A stretch of DNA of 64,000 bases from Runella limosa DSM 17973 (GCF_000482465.1 NZ_AXVJ01000025.1:248001-312000), one strand, 5' to 3'. Numbered from the stretch's first letter, positions 18,020-25,985 are shown. Program-made: numbers and translations. The notes: generated by a model not told the origin, from the sequence alone.

Positions 18020-18049
18020 AGTATATTTATACGTATCAAAAAAACGAAG

Positions 18050-18250
18050 ATGAGTACAGATGACGCCTTTGAAGCGCTTGTAAAAAGCCGATACGCCTGG
18101 GGAAAAGCAGGATTTCCAGAGCGTAACCGATATAGATTTTTATTTATGTTTCGACGAAAAAAAAATATACGTCAAGATACTAAAATCAAGTATCTCAAGC
18201 GTGCTGGCTTTATCCTTAAAACTGAGCCGACTTGGGAGTCGCCGTTTTAA
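18050..18250 (+). CDS. Small basic protein, putative DNA-binding regulator
   Basis: This 66-residue protein starts at ATG 18050 (MSTDDAFEALVKSRYAWGKA) and runs against the surrounding late genes. The pattern of an aromatic-basic core, a short turn, then IRQDTKIKYLKRAGFILKTE, resembles small helix-turn-helix proteins often seen in Bacteroidota mobile elements. It lies between the divergent portal unit and a plus-strand small RNA candidate. Regulation of the late switch is possible but not shown. Confidence 0.6.
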   Translation: MSTDDAFEALVKSRYAWGKAGFPERNRYRFLFMFRRKKNIRQDTKIKYLKRAGFILKTEPTWESPF

Positions 18251-18262
18251 GTTGTACCTTTG
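18232..18262 (+). promoter_or_regulatory. Bacteroidota-type promoter for a small RNA
   Basis: TTG at 18232-18234, a 20-nt spacer, then TACCTTTG at 18255-18262, matching the -33/-7 consensus TTTG/TAnnTTTG. No coding frame follows before a terminator. Confidence 0.55.
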
Positions 18263-18268
18263 TAGAAC

Positions 18269-18345
18269 ATTGTGCCAAACGGCATGATTTAAACAGTAAT
18301 TGACTCGAAACCCCTTGGTCTTGCCGATGGGTTTTTTATTTTTAT
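18269..18345 (+). ncRNA. Candidate small RNA ending in a terminator
   Basis: About 75 nt lie between the promoter's expected start site and a strong terminator. There are two predicted stem-loops: ATGCC-type arms around GTGCCAAACGGCAT (18271-18284), and AACCCCTTGG/CCGATGGGTT (18309-18333, one mismatch) followed by TTTTTTATTTTT. No ORF is present. The 3' end is antisense to the end of the minus-strand coiled-coil gene. Confidence 0.45.
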
Positions 18346-18605
18346 TAGTTTTTAAACTCGCCGTGGTACTCGTAACGCATATCGTCGCACCATTGACCTA
18401 TGGCGTCGCGCATAGTATTTTCCAGAAACTCAATGGTATTGATTTTGCTTTGAATCTCGGCCTTGAGGCGCGCGTTTTCTTGCGTGACCAAGTTACGGTA
18501 GTCGTGCATCAAATCGACCACTTTCTTTTTTTCTTCAATTTCGTCCAGAAGGCGATGTACCATTTGTCGCCATTCTTCATTATCTTTGTCTAAGTTCTGC
18601 ATCAC
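18345..18605 (-). CDS. Small coiled-coil protein
   Basis: This 86-residue, strongly charged protein is helical throughout (EEWRQMVHRLLDEIEEKKKV and RLKAEIQSKINTIEFLENTM form continuous heptads). MMQ gives two possible starts, at 18605 and 18602. It sits in the regulatory island between terminase and portal. Function unknown. Confidence 0.65.
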   Translation of the reverse strand: MMQNLDKDNEEWRQMVHRLLDEIEEKKKVVDLMHDYRNLVTQENARLKAEIQSKINTIEFLENTMRDAIGQWCDDMRYEYHGEFKN

Positions 18606-18629
18606 AGTAACTGTTTTAAGTGAATTACT

Positions 18630-18662
18630 GGCTAGCGTGTTCTCAGCACGCTAGCCTTTTTT
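18630..18662 (+). terminator. Strong rho-independent terminator (plus strand)
   Basis: Perfect 10-bp arms GGCTAGCGTG (18630-18639) and CACGCTAGCC (18647-18656), followed by TTTTTT on the plus strand. It lies between two minus-strand genes, so it shields them from rightward transcription. The minus-strand side lacks a U-tract. Confidence 0.75.
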
Positions 18663-18663
18663 G

Positions 18664-19194
18664 TTAGTTTAGATTTTCTTTCTCAAACATCGTAAGCTGG
18701 CTTTGCATATTTTTCTTAATGCGCTTACCCATCTCGCTGGCTTTCGATTGTAACTCTATCATCTCGGCATACTCAGGATTTTCGGCCATGAGCTTATCAT
18801 GGATTTGCTGACGGCGTAGCTCCGCTTCAGCTTTTTCTTTCAAATCGGTACGAGTAGAACCAAACATAAGTTTGTCGATGGTGATATACACCCACAATTC
18901 AAAATCTGAATCTAACCAAGCCGCAAATTTCAAAGCTAATACACGGTGCATCCATGTGCCAGAACGTTGTTTGGAAACGTACAAATCTTCCTCTTTTTGG
19001 ATGCCTAAAAAGTGAGAATTCTCACTTTTTAGGCACGAAGAAATAAAGCGTTGAGTGTCTTCATTTCTCATAAAAGCAACGACTTGCTTATCATAAATCT
19101 TTGCCATTTCAGTGGCATTGACCATGATGTTTGTAGAGCTTAAATCAAACTCTACTTGCTGACCATTGAACTCAAAAACCTGATGTGCTTGCAT
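18664..19194 (-). CDS. KilA-N domain protein (antirepressor-like)
   Basis: This 176-residue protein starts at ATG 19194, just after a clear promoter; the longer frame to 19329 crosses that promoter. The KilA-N DNA-binding fold covers about residues 10-115: NATEMAKIYDKQVVAFMRNE, then SGTWMHRVLALKFAAWLDSD and FELWVYITID. A basic coiled C-terminus follows (RRQQIHDKLM to NMQSQLTMFEKE). KilA-N proteins commonly act as phage antirepressors or regulators. It is divergent from a ribbon-helix-helix gene with shared operators. Confidence 0.85.
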   Translation of the reverse strand: MQAHQVFEFNGQQVEFDLSSTNIMVNATEMAKIYDKQVVAFMRNEDTQRFISSCLKSENSHFLGIQKEEDLYVSKQRSGTWMHRVLALKFAAWLDSDFELWVYITIDKLMFGSTRTDLKEKAEAELRRQQIHDKLMAENPEYAEMIELQSKASEMGKRIKKNMQSQLTMFEKENLN

Positions 19195-19223
19195 ATTAAT
19201 TGATATGTTTATATTTGACGATA

Positions 19224-19256
19224 CAAATATATCAAAATAAAAAAATAGCATCCAAA
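19224..19256 (-). promoter_or_regulatory. Promoter of the KilA-N gene
   Basis: On the minus strand TTTG (19253-19256), a 21-nt spacer, then TATATTTG (19224-19231), a full match to the Bacteroidota consensus, about 30 nt before ATG 19194. A TGATAT/ATATCA pair (19201, 19229) brackets the -7 box. Confidence 0.7.
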
Positions 19257-19262
19257 TATTAG

Positions 19263-19289
19263 CTGATATATTTATATCAACTATATTTG
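19263..19289 (+). promoter_or_regulatory. Operator palindrome and promoter of the RHH gene
   Basis: TGATATATTTATATCA (19263-19278) is a near-perfect palindrome directly upstream of a -7 box TATATTTG (19282-19289) facing the ribbon-helix-helix gene. Position suggests autoregulation and control of the divergent KilA-N promoter. Confidence 0.55.
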
Positions 19290-19311
19290 AGCAATTAATC
19301 ACTTTAATACC

Positions 19312-19479
19312 ATGGGCATCAAAATACAATTAGATACGCCAACCGAAATCCATTCTAAGATTAAAAGGATTCAACTTGAACGAGAGGAGAAAGGAGAAAA
19401 GGTAAGTTTAAGAGATCTCTATTATGAACTACTTCGAAAAGGATTGGAAGAACTTGAAAAGAAAAACCCCGCTGAGTAA
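19312..19479 (+). CDS. Ribbon-helix-helix (Arc/CopG-like) repressor
   Basis: This 55-residue protein (MGIKIQLDTPTEIHSKIKRI start) has the RHH layout: an N-terminal beta strand IKIQLDTP, helix A (EIHSKIKRIQLEREE), a turn, and helix B (LRDLYYELLRKGLEEL). RHH dimers bind palindromic operators such as the one found 35-50 nt upstream. The stop codon lies inside the loop region of its own terminator. Facing a KilA-N gene, it mirrors the Arc/Mnt-Ant arrangement of phage P22 immI. Confidence 0.75.
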   Translation: MGIKIQLDTPTEIHSKIKRIQLEREEKGEKVSLRDLYYELLRKGLEELEKKNPAE

Positions 19480-19495
19480 GCGGGGTTTTTCTTTT
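19462..19495 (+). terminator. Terminator overlapping the RHH stop codon
   Basis: Arms AAAAACCCCGCT (19462-19473) and AGCGGGGTTTTT (19479-19490), followed by CTTTT. The last five codons of the gene form the left arm. Confidence 0.85.
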
Positions 19496-19496
19496 A

Positions 19497-19536
19497 GTAC
19501 CTGTAATTAAGACTAAACAGCCTCAATTACAGGTAC
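19497..19536. repeat. Perfect 12-bp inverted repeat
   Basis: GTACCTGTAATT (19497-19508) and AATTACAGGTAC (19525-19536) with a 16-nt spacer and no U-tract. It starts right after the RHH terminator. The rest of 19537-19732 is A/T-rich with a possible leftward terminator near 19570-19625 (A8CC ... GGcT8) and a small TAGACTAC/GTAGTCTA hairpin over the terminase stop. Confidence 0.55.
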
Positions 19537-19732
19537 TTGCATTATCAAAAAGCTAAAAAAAGGGAGATATAAAGCAAAAAAAACCACAAACGTCTATTAT
19601 TCAAGTCGTTATGATGGCTTTTTTTTTGCAAAGTATCTATGTTACACAAACGAGCCAGCAACTCACTGACAAAAGTCGCAATTGCAGGGGGGTACATCGT
19701 CACGATATATGATAGACTACAAACAAAGTAGT

Positions 19733-21469
19733 CTAGTTCATAAACACAACGTTAAACTTGAGTCCGTGCTTGTTGAGATTGTGTTTGGTTTCACCTACTA
19801 GGAGGGTGTCCACAGCGTCGGTAAAGTGGGTGGTTTCGCGCTGGTCGATGGTAGAGAGCTTGCGTTCGTCGGTCTTATCTTTCTCATAGCGTTGTGTACC
19901 TTGTTTCAATCGGGCTAACCTCATAGCTGTTAGTAGATAAACACAGTTCAACCGATTGAATATAGTTTCAGGGGTATGCTCATCACCACCACGCAACGAC
20001 CGACCCCACATTTCGTATCGTCTCATTGGGCTGGTGGTCTTCCCTATGTACACACGTTCCACTTTCCAACCTTCCTTGGTTAGTGCGCTCTCGACATCAT
20101 CGGCGTAGGTTACTTTCGTTTGGGCATTTGTCCCTATCGCTGTGTGGTCGTAATAGAACTTCACCCTTTTCGTTTTGAACGTTCGGTAGTAGTGACAGAA
20201 CTGTTCTAACAAGTCCCCTAGACGTTGTGGGTGCTTAACGTACAGGGCATTTTGTACCCTTAGTTTCTTTCCGAATTTCTGCCCTACTACTAAACAGCTG
20301 ATACTTGCGCCAAAATCCATCCCTATACTAAGTGGGCGTGAATGGTCTAAGTCCGCATCTTTTCGACAATCATCCAGCTCCTTCAGTTGCTCGAATGGTA
20401 CGCTGTCGATAAGGCTGTAATTGGTAGCCCCTAGTATGTAAGAATGTGACTTTTTCAGGTCAGGATAAAAAGCATCCGCTGTAAGAAAAGGGCGGATGTT
20501 CAGAATTGAGGTCTTGAATACGAAATCGGGTAGCGTTCGGTAGAGCCTTACAATATTGGCTTTTCCGAAACCATCCACGTTGTCGTGTCCTTTCGGCTCA
20601 TAGTACCAGAATGTAACGGCTCTAAGTTGGTCCCAAAGCGCTTGCAGGTTGGCAATTTCTTTCAAAATTCCCTTACGACGGACGGGCGCAACCGTTAGCA
20701 GCTCTTCCGATTTCTCCCATATTTCCAACTGAATATCTAGCAACAATTGCACGTTTTCCGTGTCGCTTAACGCGTCTTGCTCTAATATCCACATCGACTC
20801 CTTTTCGGTGGGCATATCGGTTGTGTACGCCTCGGAGTGGAACAATGGGCAATCGGGGAATAGGTATTCATCCCCACGGTTTGCGGCTGCAATTTCACTG
20901 TCCAAGCTCGCTTTGTCGAGTAGTTTTAACTCATCACCGATTACCCCGTGCAGGGTCATGGAGTTGGCAGAGCCTTCGCGGTCTTGGGAGATAAGGCTAA
21001 GTACAGACCCGTTTTTGAAGTATAGGGTATGCTCAGATTTGAGCGAACCCACGTAAGGGGCTGGAATGCCAAGTCGCTTGGGTGGGCGCTCTCGAATCCA
21101 AAAGTCTTCGTTGCGCTTCCATCCGTAACTCTCGAAGCCCTTAACAATAGCGGGAAGGACGTTTTCGAGCAATTTGGCATACGACACCCCTACCAACGCA
21201 ATACGGCAACGTGGCATTTTGGTAATGCAATCAATCGCCCGTTTGGCTAGTATCTTTTCTGACTTCCCTGTACCACGTGGCATCACCATCATCGAGCGTT
21301 TCGCGTCGATGGAATAGAATTTATGCTGGCTCTCGGTTGCGTGGGTTTGGTTGACTTCGATATTACCAGGAATCGTAACATCTCCACCATGCCCGCCGAG
21401 CATGAGCGCCACGCTAGGGTTATCCGTGAGGAATTTCTCCCAGTCCAAGCTCTTCACTATCGTCGTCAT
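19733..21469 (-). CDS. terL: Terminase large subunit
   Basis: This 578-residue DNA-packaging motor has an N-terminal ATPase with Walker A MPRGTGKS (63-70) and Walker B GVIGDE (175-180), and a C-terminal RNase H-like nuclease with acidic residues in SIGMDFGASIS, KFYYDHTAIG and THFTDAVDTLL. It overlaps the upstream gene by 50 nt, which is long; a downstream Met at 21403 is possible but would remove N-terminal sequence. Its transcription follows capsid genes rather than preceding them. Confidence 0.9.
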   Translation of the reverse strand: MTTIVKSLDWEKFLTDNPSVALMLGGHGGDVTIPGNIEVNQTHATESQHKFYSIDAKRSMMVMPRGTGKSEKILAKRAIDCITKMPRCRIALVGVSYAKLLENVLPAIVKGFESYGWKRNEDFWIRERPPKRLGIPAPYVGSLKSEHTLYFKNGSVLSLISQDREGSANSMTLHGVIGDELKLLDKASLDSEIAAANRGDEYLFPDCPLFHSEAYTTDMPTEKESMWILEQDALSDTENVQLLLDIQLEIWEKSEELLTVAPVRRKGILKEIANLQALWDQLRAVTFWYYEPKGHDNVDGFGKANIVRLYRTLPDFVFKTSILNIRPFLTADAFYPDLKKSHSYILGATNYSLIDSVPFEQLKELDDCRKDADLDHSRPLSIGMDFGASISCLVVGQKFGKKLRVQNALYVKHPQRLGDLLEQFCHYYRTFKTKRVKFYYDHTAIGTNAQTKVTYADDVESALTKEGWKVERVYIGKTTSPMRRYEMWGRSLRGGDEHTPETIFNRLNCVYLLTAMRLARLKQGTQRYEKDKTDERKLSTIDQRETTHFTDAVDTLLVGETKHNLNKHGLKFNVVFMN

Positions 21470-22058
21470 CTTGTTGTAAGGCGGTTATGTCTAGGATTTC
21501 TTCATACTGATTTTCTTGTTTTTTCTTCGCAGCTTCTAACGCAGCCATCACATCACCCGTCAGATTTGCCCGTTTTTGGGCACCAATCAATGCAGGATTA
21601 TGATTAATCACGTTGATGATAAGCACGTTACGCGGTGGTTCCGATTGCTCCTTATCAAATCCGTTCAGCTTGATTAAATTCTTATGCTCCTTCGATGCCG
21701 CGTCTCGGTCTTTCGGCGTCCCTGAAAGCTCACATTTCTCAATGTTACGCTTAATAGATTGCTCTAGCCAGCGTCGTTCGTATTCCATATCGAATACGCT
21801 TGTTCTCACAGTCAACGCCTTGGCGAGCTGTAGCGCCTTGATGGCCGTTGGGCGGCTGCATTCCTTCTCCTTCATAATCCGATTCACAATCACGTAATCG
21901 GGCTTAGTACGGAGCGTGCGTTTTTGCAACAGCATTACCGCGCAACTAACCCTTTCGGCTAGGTCGATAATTGCAGGCGGTAATTCGTAATTCTCGACCG
22001 TTTCAGCCCGCACGAGCTGTTCAAGTTCGTCGTTAAGTCCTTGCTCTATTAAGTTCAT
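21420..22058 (-). CDS. Putative terminase small subunit
   Basis: This 212-residue protein is immediately upstream of the large subunit. A central region (VIVNRIMKEKECSRPTAIKA) reads as a helix-turn-helix, followed by a coiled helical part (ERRWLEQSIKRNIEKCEL) and an acidic C-terminal tail (LQQDDDDSEELGLGE), the layout expected for a DNA-recognising small terminase that binds the large subunit with its tail. The assignment rests on position and architecture. Confidence 0.65.
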   Translation of the reverse strand: MNLIEQGLNDELEQLVRAETVENYELPPAIIDLAERVSCAVMLLQKRTLRTKPDYVIVNRIMKEKECSRPTAIKALQLAKALTVRTSVFDMEYERRWLEQSIKRNIEKCELSGTPKDRDAASKEHKNLIKLNGFDKEQSEPPRNVLIINVINHNPALIGAQKRANLTGDVMAALEAAKKKQENQYEEILDITALQQDDDDSEELGLGEIPHG

Positions 22059-22333
22059 ATCTCAGAATCTCGCTGTTTTTCTACGTACTTCCTTGCCATT
22101 TCTTGGGCGGGGCTGCTACCCTGATTCGCCAGCTTAATCACGCTTTTTCTAAGCGTTGCTTCAGCTACGTAAGCCCCTTTGTAGTATCGTTTGTGGATGT
22201 CGCTAGACTCGTCTTCTAACGCATCCATAAAGTCGTCATAATCCATTTCTATGATGATAGCGATGGCTTTGGGCGTCATAAATAGCCCTGCCAACACTTC
22301 AATTTCTTCAAGTACGTTTTGCGTAATCTCCAT
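22055..22333 (-). CDS. Small helical protein upstream of terminase
   Basis: This 92-residue protein is all-helical. LFMTPKAIAIIIEMDYDDFM and the conserved-looking SSPAQEMARKYVEKQRDSEI suggest a small-terminase-like or HTH protein. The stop overlaps the next ATG (ATGA). The pair may together form the small terminase, since Bacteroidota phages often place two small helical genes before terL. Confidence 0.6.
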   Translation of the reverse strand: MEITQNVLEEIEVLAGLFMTPKAIAIIIEMDYDDFMDALEDESSDIHKRYYKGAYVAEATLRKSVIKLANQGSSPAQEMARKYVEKQRDSEI

Positions 22334-22901
22334 GGCCTTCGATGGTGGGAATAATCCAGTTTTTATGAAAATTGGCGGTTTGATGGCTTACTTTTATGCT
22401 GCCCGATTCGATGCGTACGTTGTTGGTGTAGTTGCTGCTGGCGTTAATTACGACCGCCCATTGGTCGTTCTCCAGAACCGTCACTTTGGCATGGCAATGC
22501 GCTACCGTCACCGCCTCGAAATGCTCCTTCACGTAGGCGCATACCTCTGGGTATCGAACCTTAATTCGGTAATCAAACAGGCAATGCACCGACGTAAGTA
22601 CCCCTGCCAAACGAGCTTCTACCAATTGCCTAGCGGCTGTCTCGGTCATGCTCCACGTCGCCATTGTCATTTCTGCGGGGCCAATTTGTGCCAAAACCCA
22701 AAATACGAGCTCGTGCGTACTCCAATCCGCCATGCTTACGTACTCTATATTTTGGCCTGTTTCGAGGGTTGGAAAAATATCTTCTATCTTATCCCTTACC
22801 GTCGATTTGACGTAGAAGTCATAGAATTTTTCAACGATCGCCGACGATTTGGCGACGATGGGCGTGGGGGTTTCGTCTTCAGGAATTGTTCTGAATAGCA
22901 T
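22308..22901 (-). CDS. Phospholipase D-fold protein with one HKD motif
   Basis: In this 197-residue protein, residues 135-170 read AHCHAKVTVLENDQWAVV, then INASSNYTNNVRIESG: HxK (H137, K139), an acidic residue, and the N-x-S/SN-T-N strand typical of PLD-superfamily phosphodiesterases and nucleases. One motif per chain means a dimer would be needed. It lies next to the terminase genes, so a packaging- or DNA-associated nuclease is possible. It overlaps both neighbours by about 25 nt. Confidence 0.65.
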   Translation of the reverse strand: MLFRTIPEDETPTPIVAKSSAIVEKFYDFYVKSTVRDKIEDIFPTLETGQNIEYVSMADWSTHELVFWVLAQIGPAEMTMATWSMTETAARQLVEARLAGVLTSVHCLFDYRIKVRYPEVCAYVKEHFEAVTVAHCHAKVTVLENDQWAVVINASSNYTNNVRIESGSIKVSHQTANFHKNWIIPTIEGHGDYAKRT

Positions 22902-23478
22902 TTATCTTCTTTTCGAGGTCAAAAAGTTCACTTTTCCAGGCTTCGAGTTTGGCGGGGTCGGTAGTGCCACGACTTACGTAACTACGAAGGTTATTTCGTC
23001 GCTTGACCAAATCCGCGATGTTGGAAATGGCCACTTCCTGGCTTTCGGGCAAGAACTTATTCGCCCCCCAAAAGGACTCTATTCCCTCTATTTCGTCGAG
23101 TCGCGGGTTAATTCCCTGCATGATGGTTTTGGCAATGTTGTGCAGTTCGTCACCTTCAGTAACCCCACTTTCGTAGAGAACGCGGGCACGCTCTTTGAGC
23201 GCAAACCGACGATCCATCAAGGCCCTGGCTTCTTGCTTTCCAGTCTTAATTTCATCGGGGGTTTCTGTTTCTTCCTGTTCAACCTCTAACGATAGCGCGT
23301 CTTTGATTTTCATCAGCTCCTTATGTAGCATCGTTTTTCGATAGGCTTCCCCGCCCGCTTTCAGGTAGTCGATGAGAAATTTTGAGGTGGAAAAACGCTC
23401 AAAAAGCTGAACCCCATCCCAGTATATCGGCTGTTTTAACCAGGCGTCGATAGCTTCAACTATTTCTTTTTTTTTCAT
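22879..23478 (-). CDS. Hypothetical late protein
   Basis: This 199-residue charged, helical protein begins MKKKEIVEAIDAWLKQPIYW. A central helical repeat (ARALMDRRFALKERARVLYE) and a C-terminal coiled coil (KSELFDLEKKINAIQ) are visible. It starts 12 nt after a terminator, so it must be first in its transcription unit, although no copy of the conserved upstream motif precedes it. Family unknown. Confidence 0.65.
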   Translation of the reverse strand: MKKKEIVEAIDAWLKQPIYWDGVQLFERFSTSKFLIDYLKAGGEAYRKTMLHKELMKIKDALSLEVEQEETETPDEIKTGKQEARALMDRRFALKERARVLYESGVTEGDELHNIAKTIMQGINPRLDEIEGIESFWGANKFLPESQEVAISNIADLVKRRNNLRSYVSRGTTDPAKLEAWKSELFDLEKKINAIQNNS

Positions 23479-23491
23479 GTTTTTGGTAAAA

Positions 23492-23521
23492 AAAAAGCCC
23501 TGATATTACACAGAGCTTTTT
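23492..23521 (-). terminator. Rho-independent terminator inside the late region
   Basis: Minus-strand arms AAAAAGCTCTG and CAGGGCTTTTT (11 bp, one G-U pair) with an 8-nt loop, followed by TTTT. It separates the capsid unit from the terminase unit. Confidence 0.75.
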
Positions 23522-23537
23522 CATTTTTAGGGGGTAA

Positions 23538-23732
23538 TTACTTGTTCGACAAGATATATGGAAACGCGGGGCCTTGTTTAAGTAAAAACTCTAGATCCGC
23601 ATCACTGAGGTCGGAAAGGTTGTAGTCACGCCCTTGGTAGTGAACTACGGTTGGCTCTCCTGGCTTCTCTTTTACGCCCACAATTTTGTAGGGGCGCTTC
23701 GTCGTCTTAGGCTCTTGAGGTACGTCTGCCAT
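23538..23732 (-). CDS. Small late protein
   Basis: This 64-residue protein contains VVHYQGRDYNLSDLSDADLE, a strand-turn-helix unit that resembles the C-terminal part of the 157-residue gene at 24271 (WKGTIYTSKDVLENETLLAQ). It starts one base from the preceding stop (TAATG) and is followed by a terminator. Probably a head or neck accessory; function unknown. Confidence 0.65.
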   Translation of the reverse strand: MADVPQEPKTTKRPYKIVGVKEKPGEPTVVHYQGRDYNLSDLSDADLEFLLKQGPAFPYILSNK

Positions 23733-24271
23733 TAGGTCGCTGGGGTTAAAGGTACAGCCGCATCATAGATATATTTCCAAGGCTGGTAAGATACTATTTT
23801 CCCCATGTACCCTTTCCCGTCACCTGTAACAACCTGGGTAGAGTAATCTACCTGAAGCACGGCTGGGTTTGTTTCGGTACCAACCTGATTAATAATACCT
23901 TCCTTGTCTGGAAGTAGAGCGATGAAACGATCAAACTGCGTTTCATTCGCCATATAGGTTTGCTTTTTGCTATCACCTGGAATGAATACTTGTGCGGTTA
24001 TCTCCCAGCCGCCACCGTCCAAATTCCCTAAGTGTTTGTATTCAAGAGACCCCTTCTCTTTCGAGACGTATATTTTTGAAAATTTTTTGCCTGTTTTGCA
24101 CACATGAGGCTCAACAATGGCATACTTATCTTCTGGGTTGGTGGGGTTAGTAGCAGGAACTTTGAATGTTGCTATGTCTGCAACTGAGCAGATATAGGCA
24201 ATTTCCTGCAAACCGCCCATCATGCTTTTACCCGTGCCCCAATCTGGGACAAAATCGCCATATGTAGCCAT
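23732..24271 (-). CDS. Structural protein, possible tail-tube-like
   Basis: This 179-residue beta-rich protein contains a Gly-rich strand pair (LGNLDGGGWEITAQVFIPGD) and LQVDYSTQVVTGDGKGYMG. Size and beta content fit a tail tube or head decoration protein. It lies between two small genes that share a strand-turn-helix unit, just after the capsid. The assignment is weak. Confidence 0.5.
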   Translation of the reverse strand: MATYGDFVPDWGTGKSMMGGLQEIAYICSVADIATFKVPATNPTNPEDKYAIVEPHVCKTGKKFSKIYVSKEKGSLEYKHLGNLDGGGWEITAQVFIPGDSKKQTYMANETQFDRFIALLPDKEGIINQVGTETNPAVLQVDYSTQVVTGDGKGYMGKIVSYQPWKYIYDAAVPLTPAT

Positions 24272-24744
24272 TATTCTTCGGTTTGAATTTCCTCAATCGC
24301 GCCTGACTTCATTTCTACTAGCTGGGCTAGTAAGGTTTCGTTCTCCAACACATCTTTCGATGTATAGATCGTCCCTTTCCAGTTAAATGCTGGCATCGTT
24401 GGGCGGTATTTCTTGCCGCCTAATGTTGCAATTTGCGGTTTAGGGAGCGATTCGGCTTGCTTCGCCAATTCTGCTTCGAGGGTTGCAATTACAATCGTTT
24501 TCGCATCACTTTCGACCTGTAAATTCGTCAGCTCTGTGTCTAATGTGGTATTTGCCAACTGTAACTCTTTTAGTCTTTCGAGCATAGAAGAATTTTTCGA
24601 CAAAAGCCCTTGCAAATCACTGTTCAGAGAAAGATTTTCGGCCTTTAGTGCCTCTAACTCTTTTTTAAGAGCGAGGTTTTCGGTCTTTACGGATACCAAT
24701 TCTCCTGAGTTTGTATCGGTAGTATCTTGCTGTTTTCCTGCCAT
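24271..24744 (-). CDS. Coiled-coil protein downstream of capsid
   Basis: This 157-residue protein has residues 15-95 as one continuous coiled coil (ENLALKKELEALKAENLSLN and following) and a C-terminal mini-domain beginning LGGKKYRPTMPAFNWKG. Acidic end EEIQTEE. The position directly after the capsid gene suggests a capsid-associated spacer or decoration protein. The 119 nt between it and the capsid gene hold no ORF. Confidence 0.65.
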   Translation of the reverse strand: MAGKQQDTTDTNSGELVSVKTENLALKKELEALKAENLSLNSDLQGLLSKNSSMLERLKELQLANTTLDTELTNLQVESDAKTIVIATLEAELAKQAESLPKPQIATLGGKKYRPTMPAFNWKGTIYTSKDVLENETLLAQLVEMKSGAIEEIQTEE

Positions 24745-24863
24745 GTTGTTAAAATTTTGGGACGGAACGGGTACCCATCACCGCCCCTTTTCGCCTTTAG
24801 TATTTGTATCGGAAGCGGGGCCTACGTTGTTGCCAATTTCAGCCCCTTACAAGTGTTATCAGA

Positions 24864-25958
24864 TTAAGCACGTTCGTTACAGAACATGTACTGAGGGTCG
24901 GCAATCTGGAAAGCTAAGATGGATTTCATCGAAGCCTCGTAGCCGTGGTGACCTTCGATAATCGTACCAATGGAATTGAAATTACTCAACACATTTGTAC
25001 CCATCACCAAGTTTTTGCGTCCGTTTTGGGAAATGTTAACGATAATACGCTCACTGCCCGATAACCACGTCACGGCCTTAATGCGCGCCTTCCCGTTCGA
25101 TTTCCAGATGTAACCTGAGGTATTACCCTCGTTTTGGGTCACGTCTTTTGCGTAGGGATACTTCGCCAAAAGCGCCGTGTTGCGTTTCTGCAAGGTATTG
25201 TCCGAACACAAAATCTCGATGCTTATACCCTTCGCCATACGTACTTTTTCGGGAATGCTGAAATACAACTGTTCGTCGATTTGGTCGAAACCATCCGTGT
25301 CCGTAATCGCGCCCAAATTGACGGGGACTACTCGCCCAGCCGTGATTTCTTCGGCTAAGATGGTACCCCAACCTTTCACCACACATCGTGCGTTAACATC
25401 TTCCCATTTCGCAGGATGCGAATCAGGCGTTTGCCCTGCCGTGGTGGCTCCGATACACTTATAGAAGTTCTTATTGTACTTCATCAGCGTGCCTACCGTG
25501 TAGGCCGTACCGCCAGCGTAATCCGACACGTCTTCAGGGTTGACCCCCATGTACGAATACGTGTCAATTTCGTCAGCGGTTTTCATCGACTGTTCTTCCC
25601 AGAAGTATTGAGCGAATCCGCCAGGGTATTCCTTCGCATTTTCAGAAAGTTGCTCAGAGAAAAACGTATCGCGTAATTCCTCGGGAATGATGTTTAGCAT
25701 CTTCATACCGATTTTTGGCTCAATCGTGCGAGCTTTGAATCTCCCCTGAAGACGCTCTGGCGCATTCTTGATAGAAATATCCAGAGGTCGCCACCCTTTT
25801 TCGGCTTCGTAGTTCCACATATTGCGTGGAGCGGTAAGGTTTCGGATGACGGTGGCGTCATTTTGCATCGAAACCTCGTTGTAAATCTTGCGAATAATGC
25901 CTTGCTGGTATTGCCCAGCGTAATTGGCTATCGCGGTAATTTCTGCACTTGCTGGCAT
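24864..25958 (-). CDS. Major capsid protein with carbohydrate-binding-like insertion
   Basis: This 364-residue protein follows an S49 protease and a scaffold-like gene. The body has capsid-like segments: an N-terminal arm (IIRKIYNEVSMQNDATVIRN), a long middle domain and C-terminal GTIIEGHHGYEASMKSI. Residues about 148-188 (AGGTAYTVGTLMKYNKNFYK, then TPDSHPAKWEDV) match the CBM5/12 or ChtBD3-like pattern Y-x-G-x-x-V-x-Y-x-x-x-Y-x-C ... P-x-x-x-x-W. This is unusual in a capsid and could be surface displayed. Confidence 0.75.
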   Translation of the reverse strand: MPASAEITAIANYAGQYQQGIIRKIYNEVSMQNDATVIRNLTAPRNMWNYEAEKGWRPLDISIKNAPERLQGRFKARTIEPKIGMKMLNIIPEELRDTFFSEQLSENAKEYPGGFAQYFWEEQSMKTADEIDTYSYMGVNPEDVSDYAGGTAYTVGTLMKYNKNFYKCIGATTAGQTPDSHPAKWEDVNARCVVKGWGTILAEEITAGRVVPVNLGAITDTDGFDQIDEQLYFSIPEKVRMAKGISIEILCSDNTLQKRNTALLAKYPYAKDVTQNEGNTSGYIWKSNGKARIKAVTWLSGSERIIVNISQNGRKNLVMGTNVLSNFNSIGTIIEGHHGYEASMKSILAFQIADPQYMFCNERA

Positions 25959-25985
25959 TGTTTTGCGCTGTTAATAGGTGACAAA

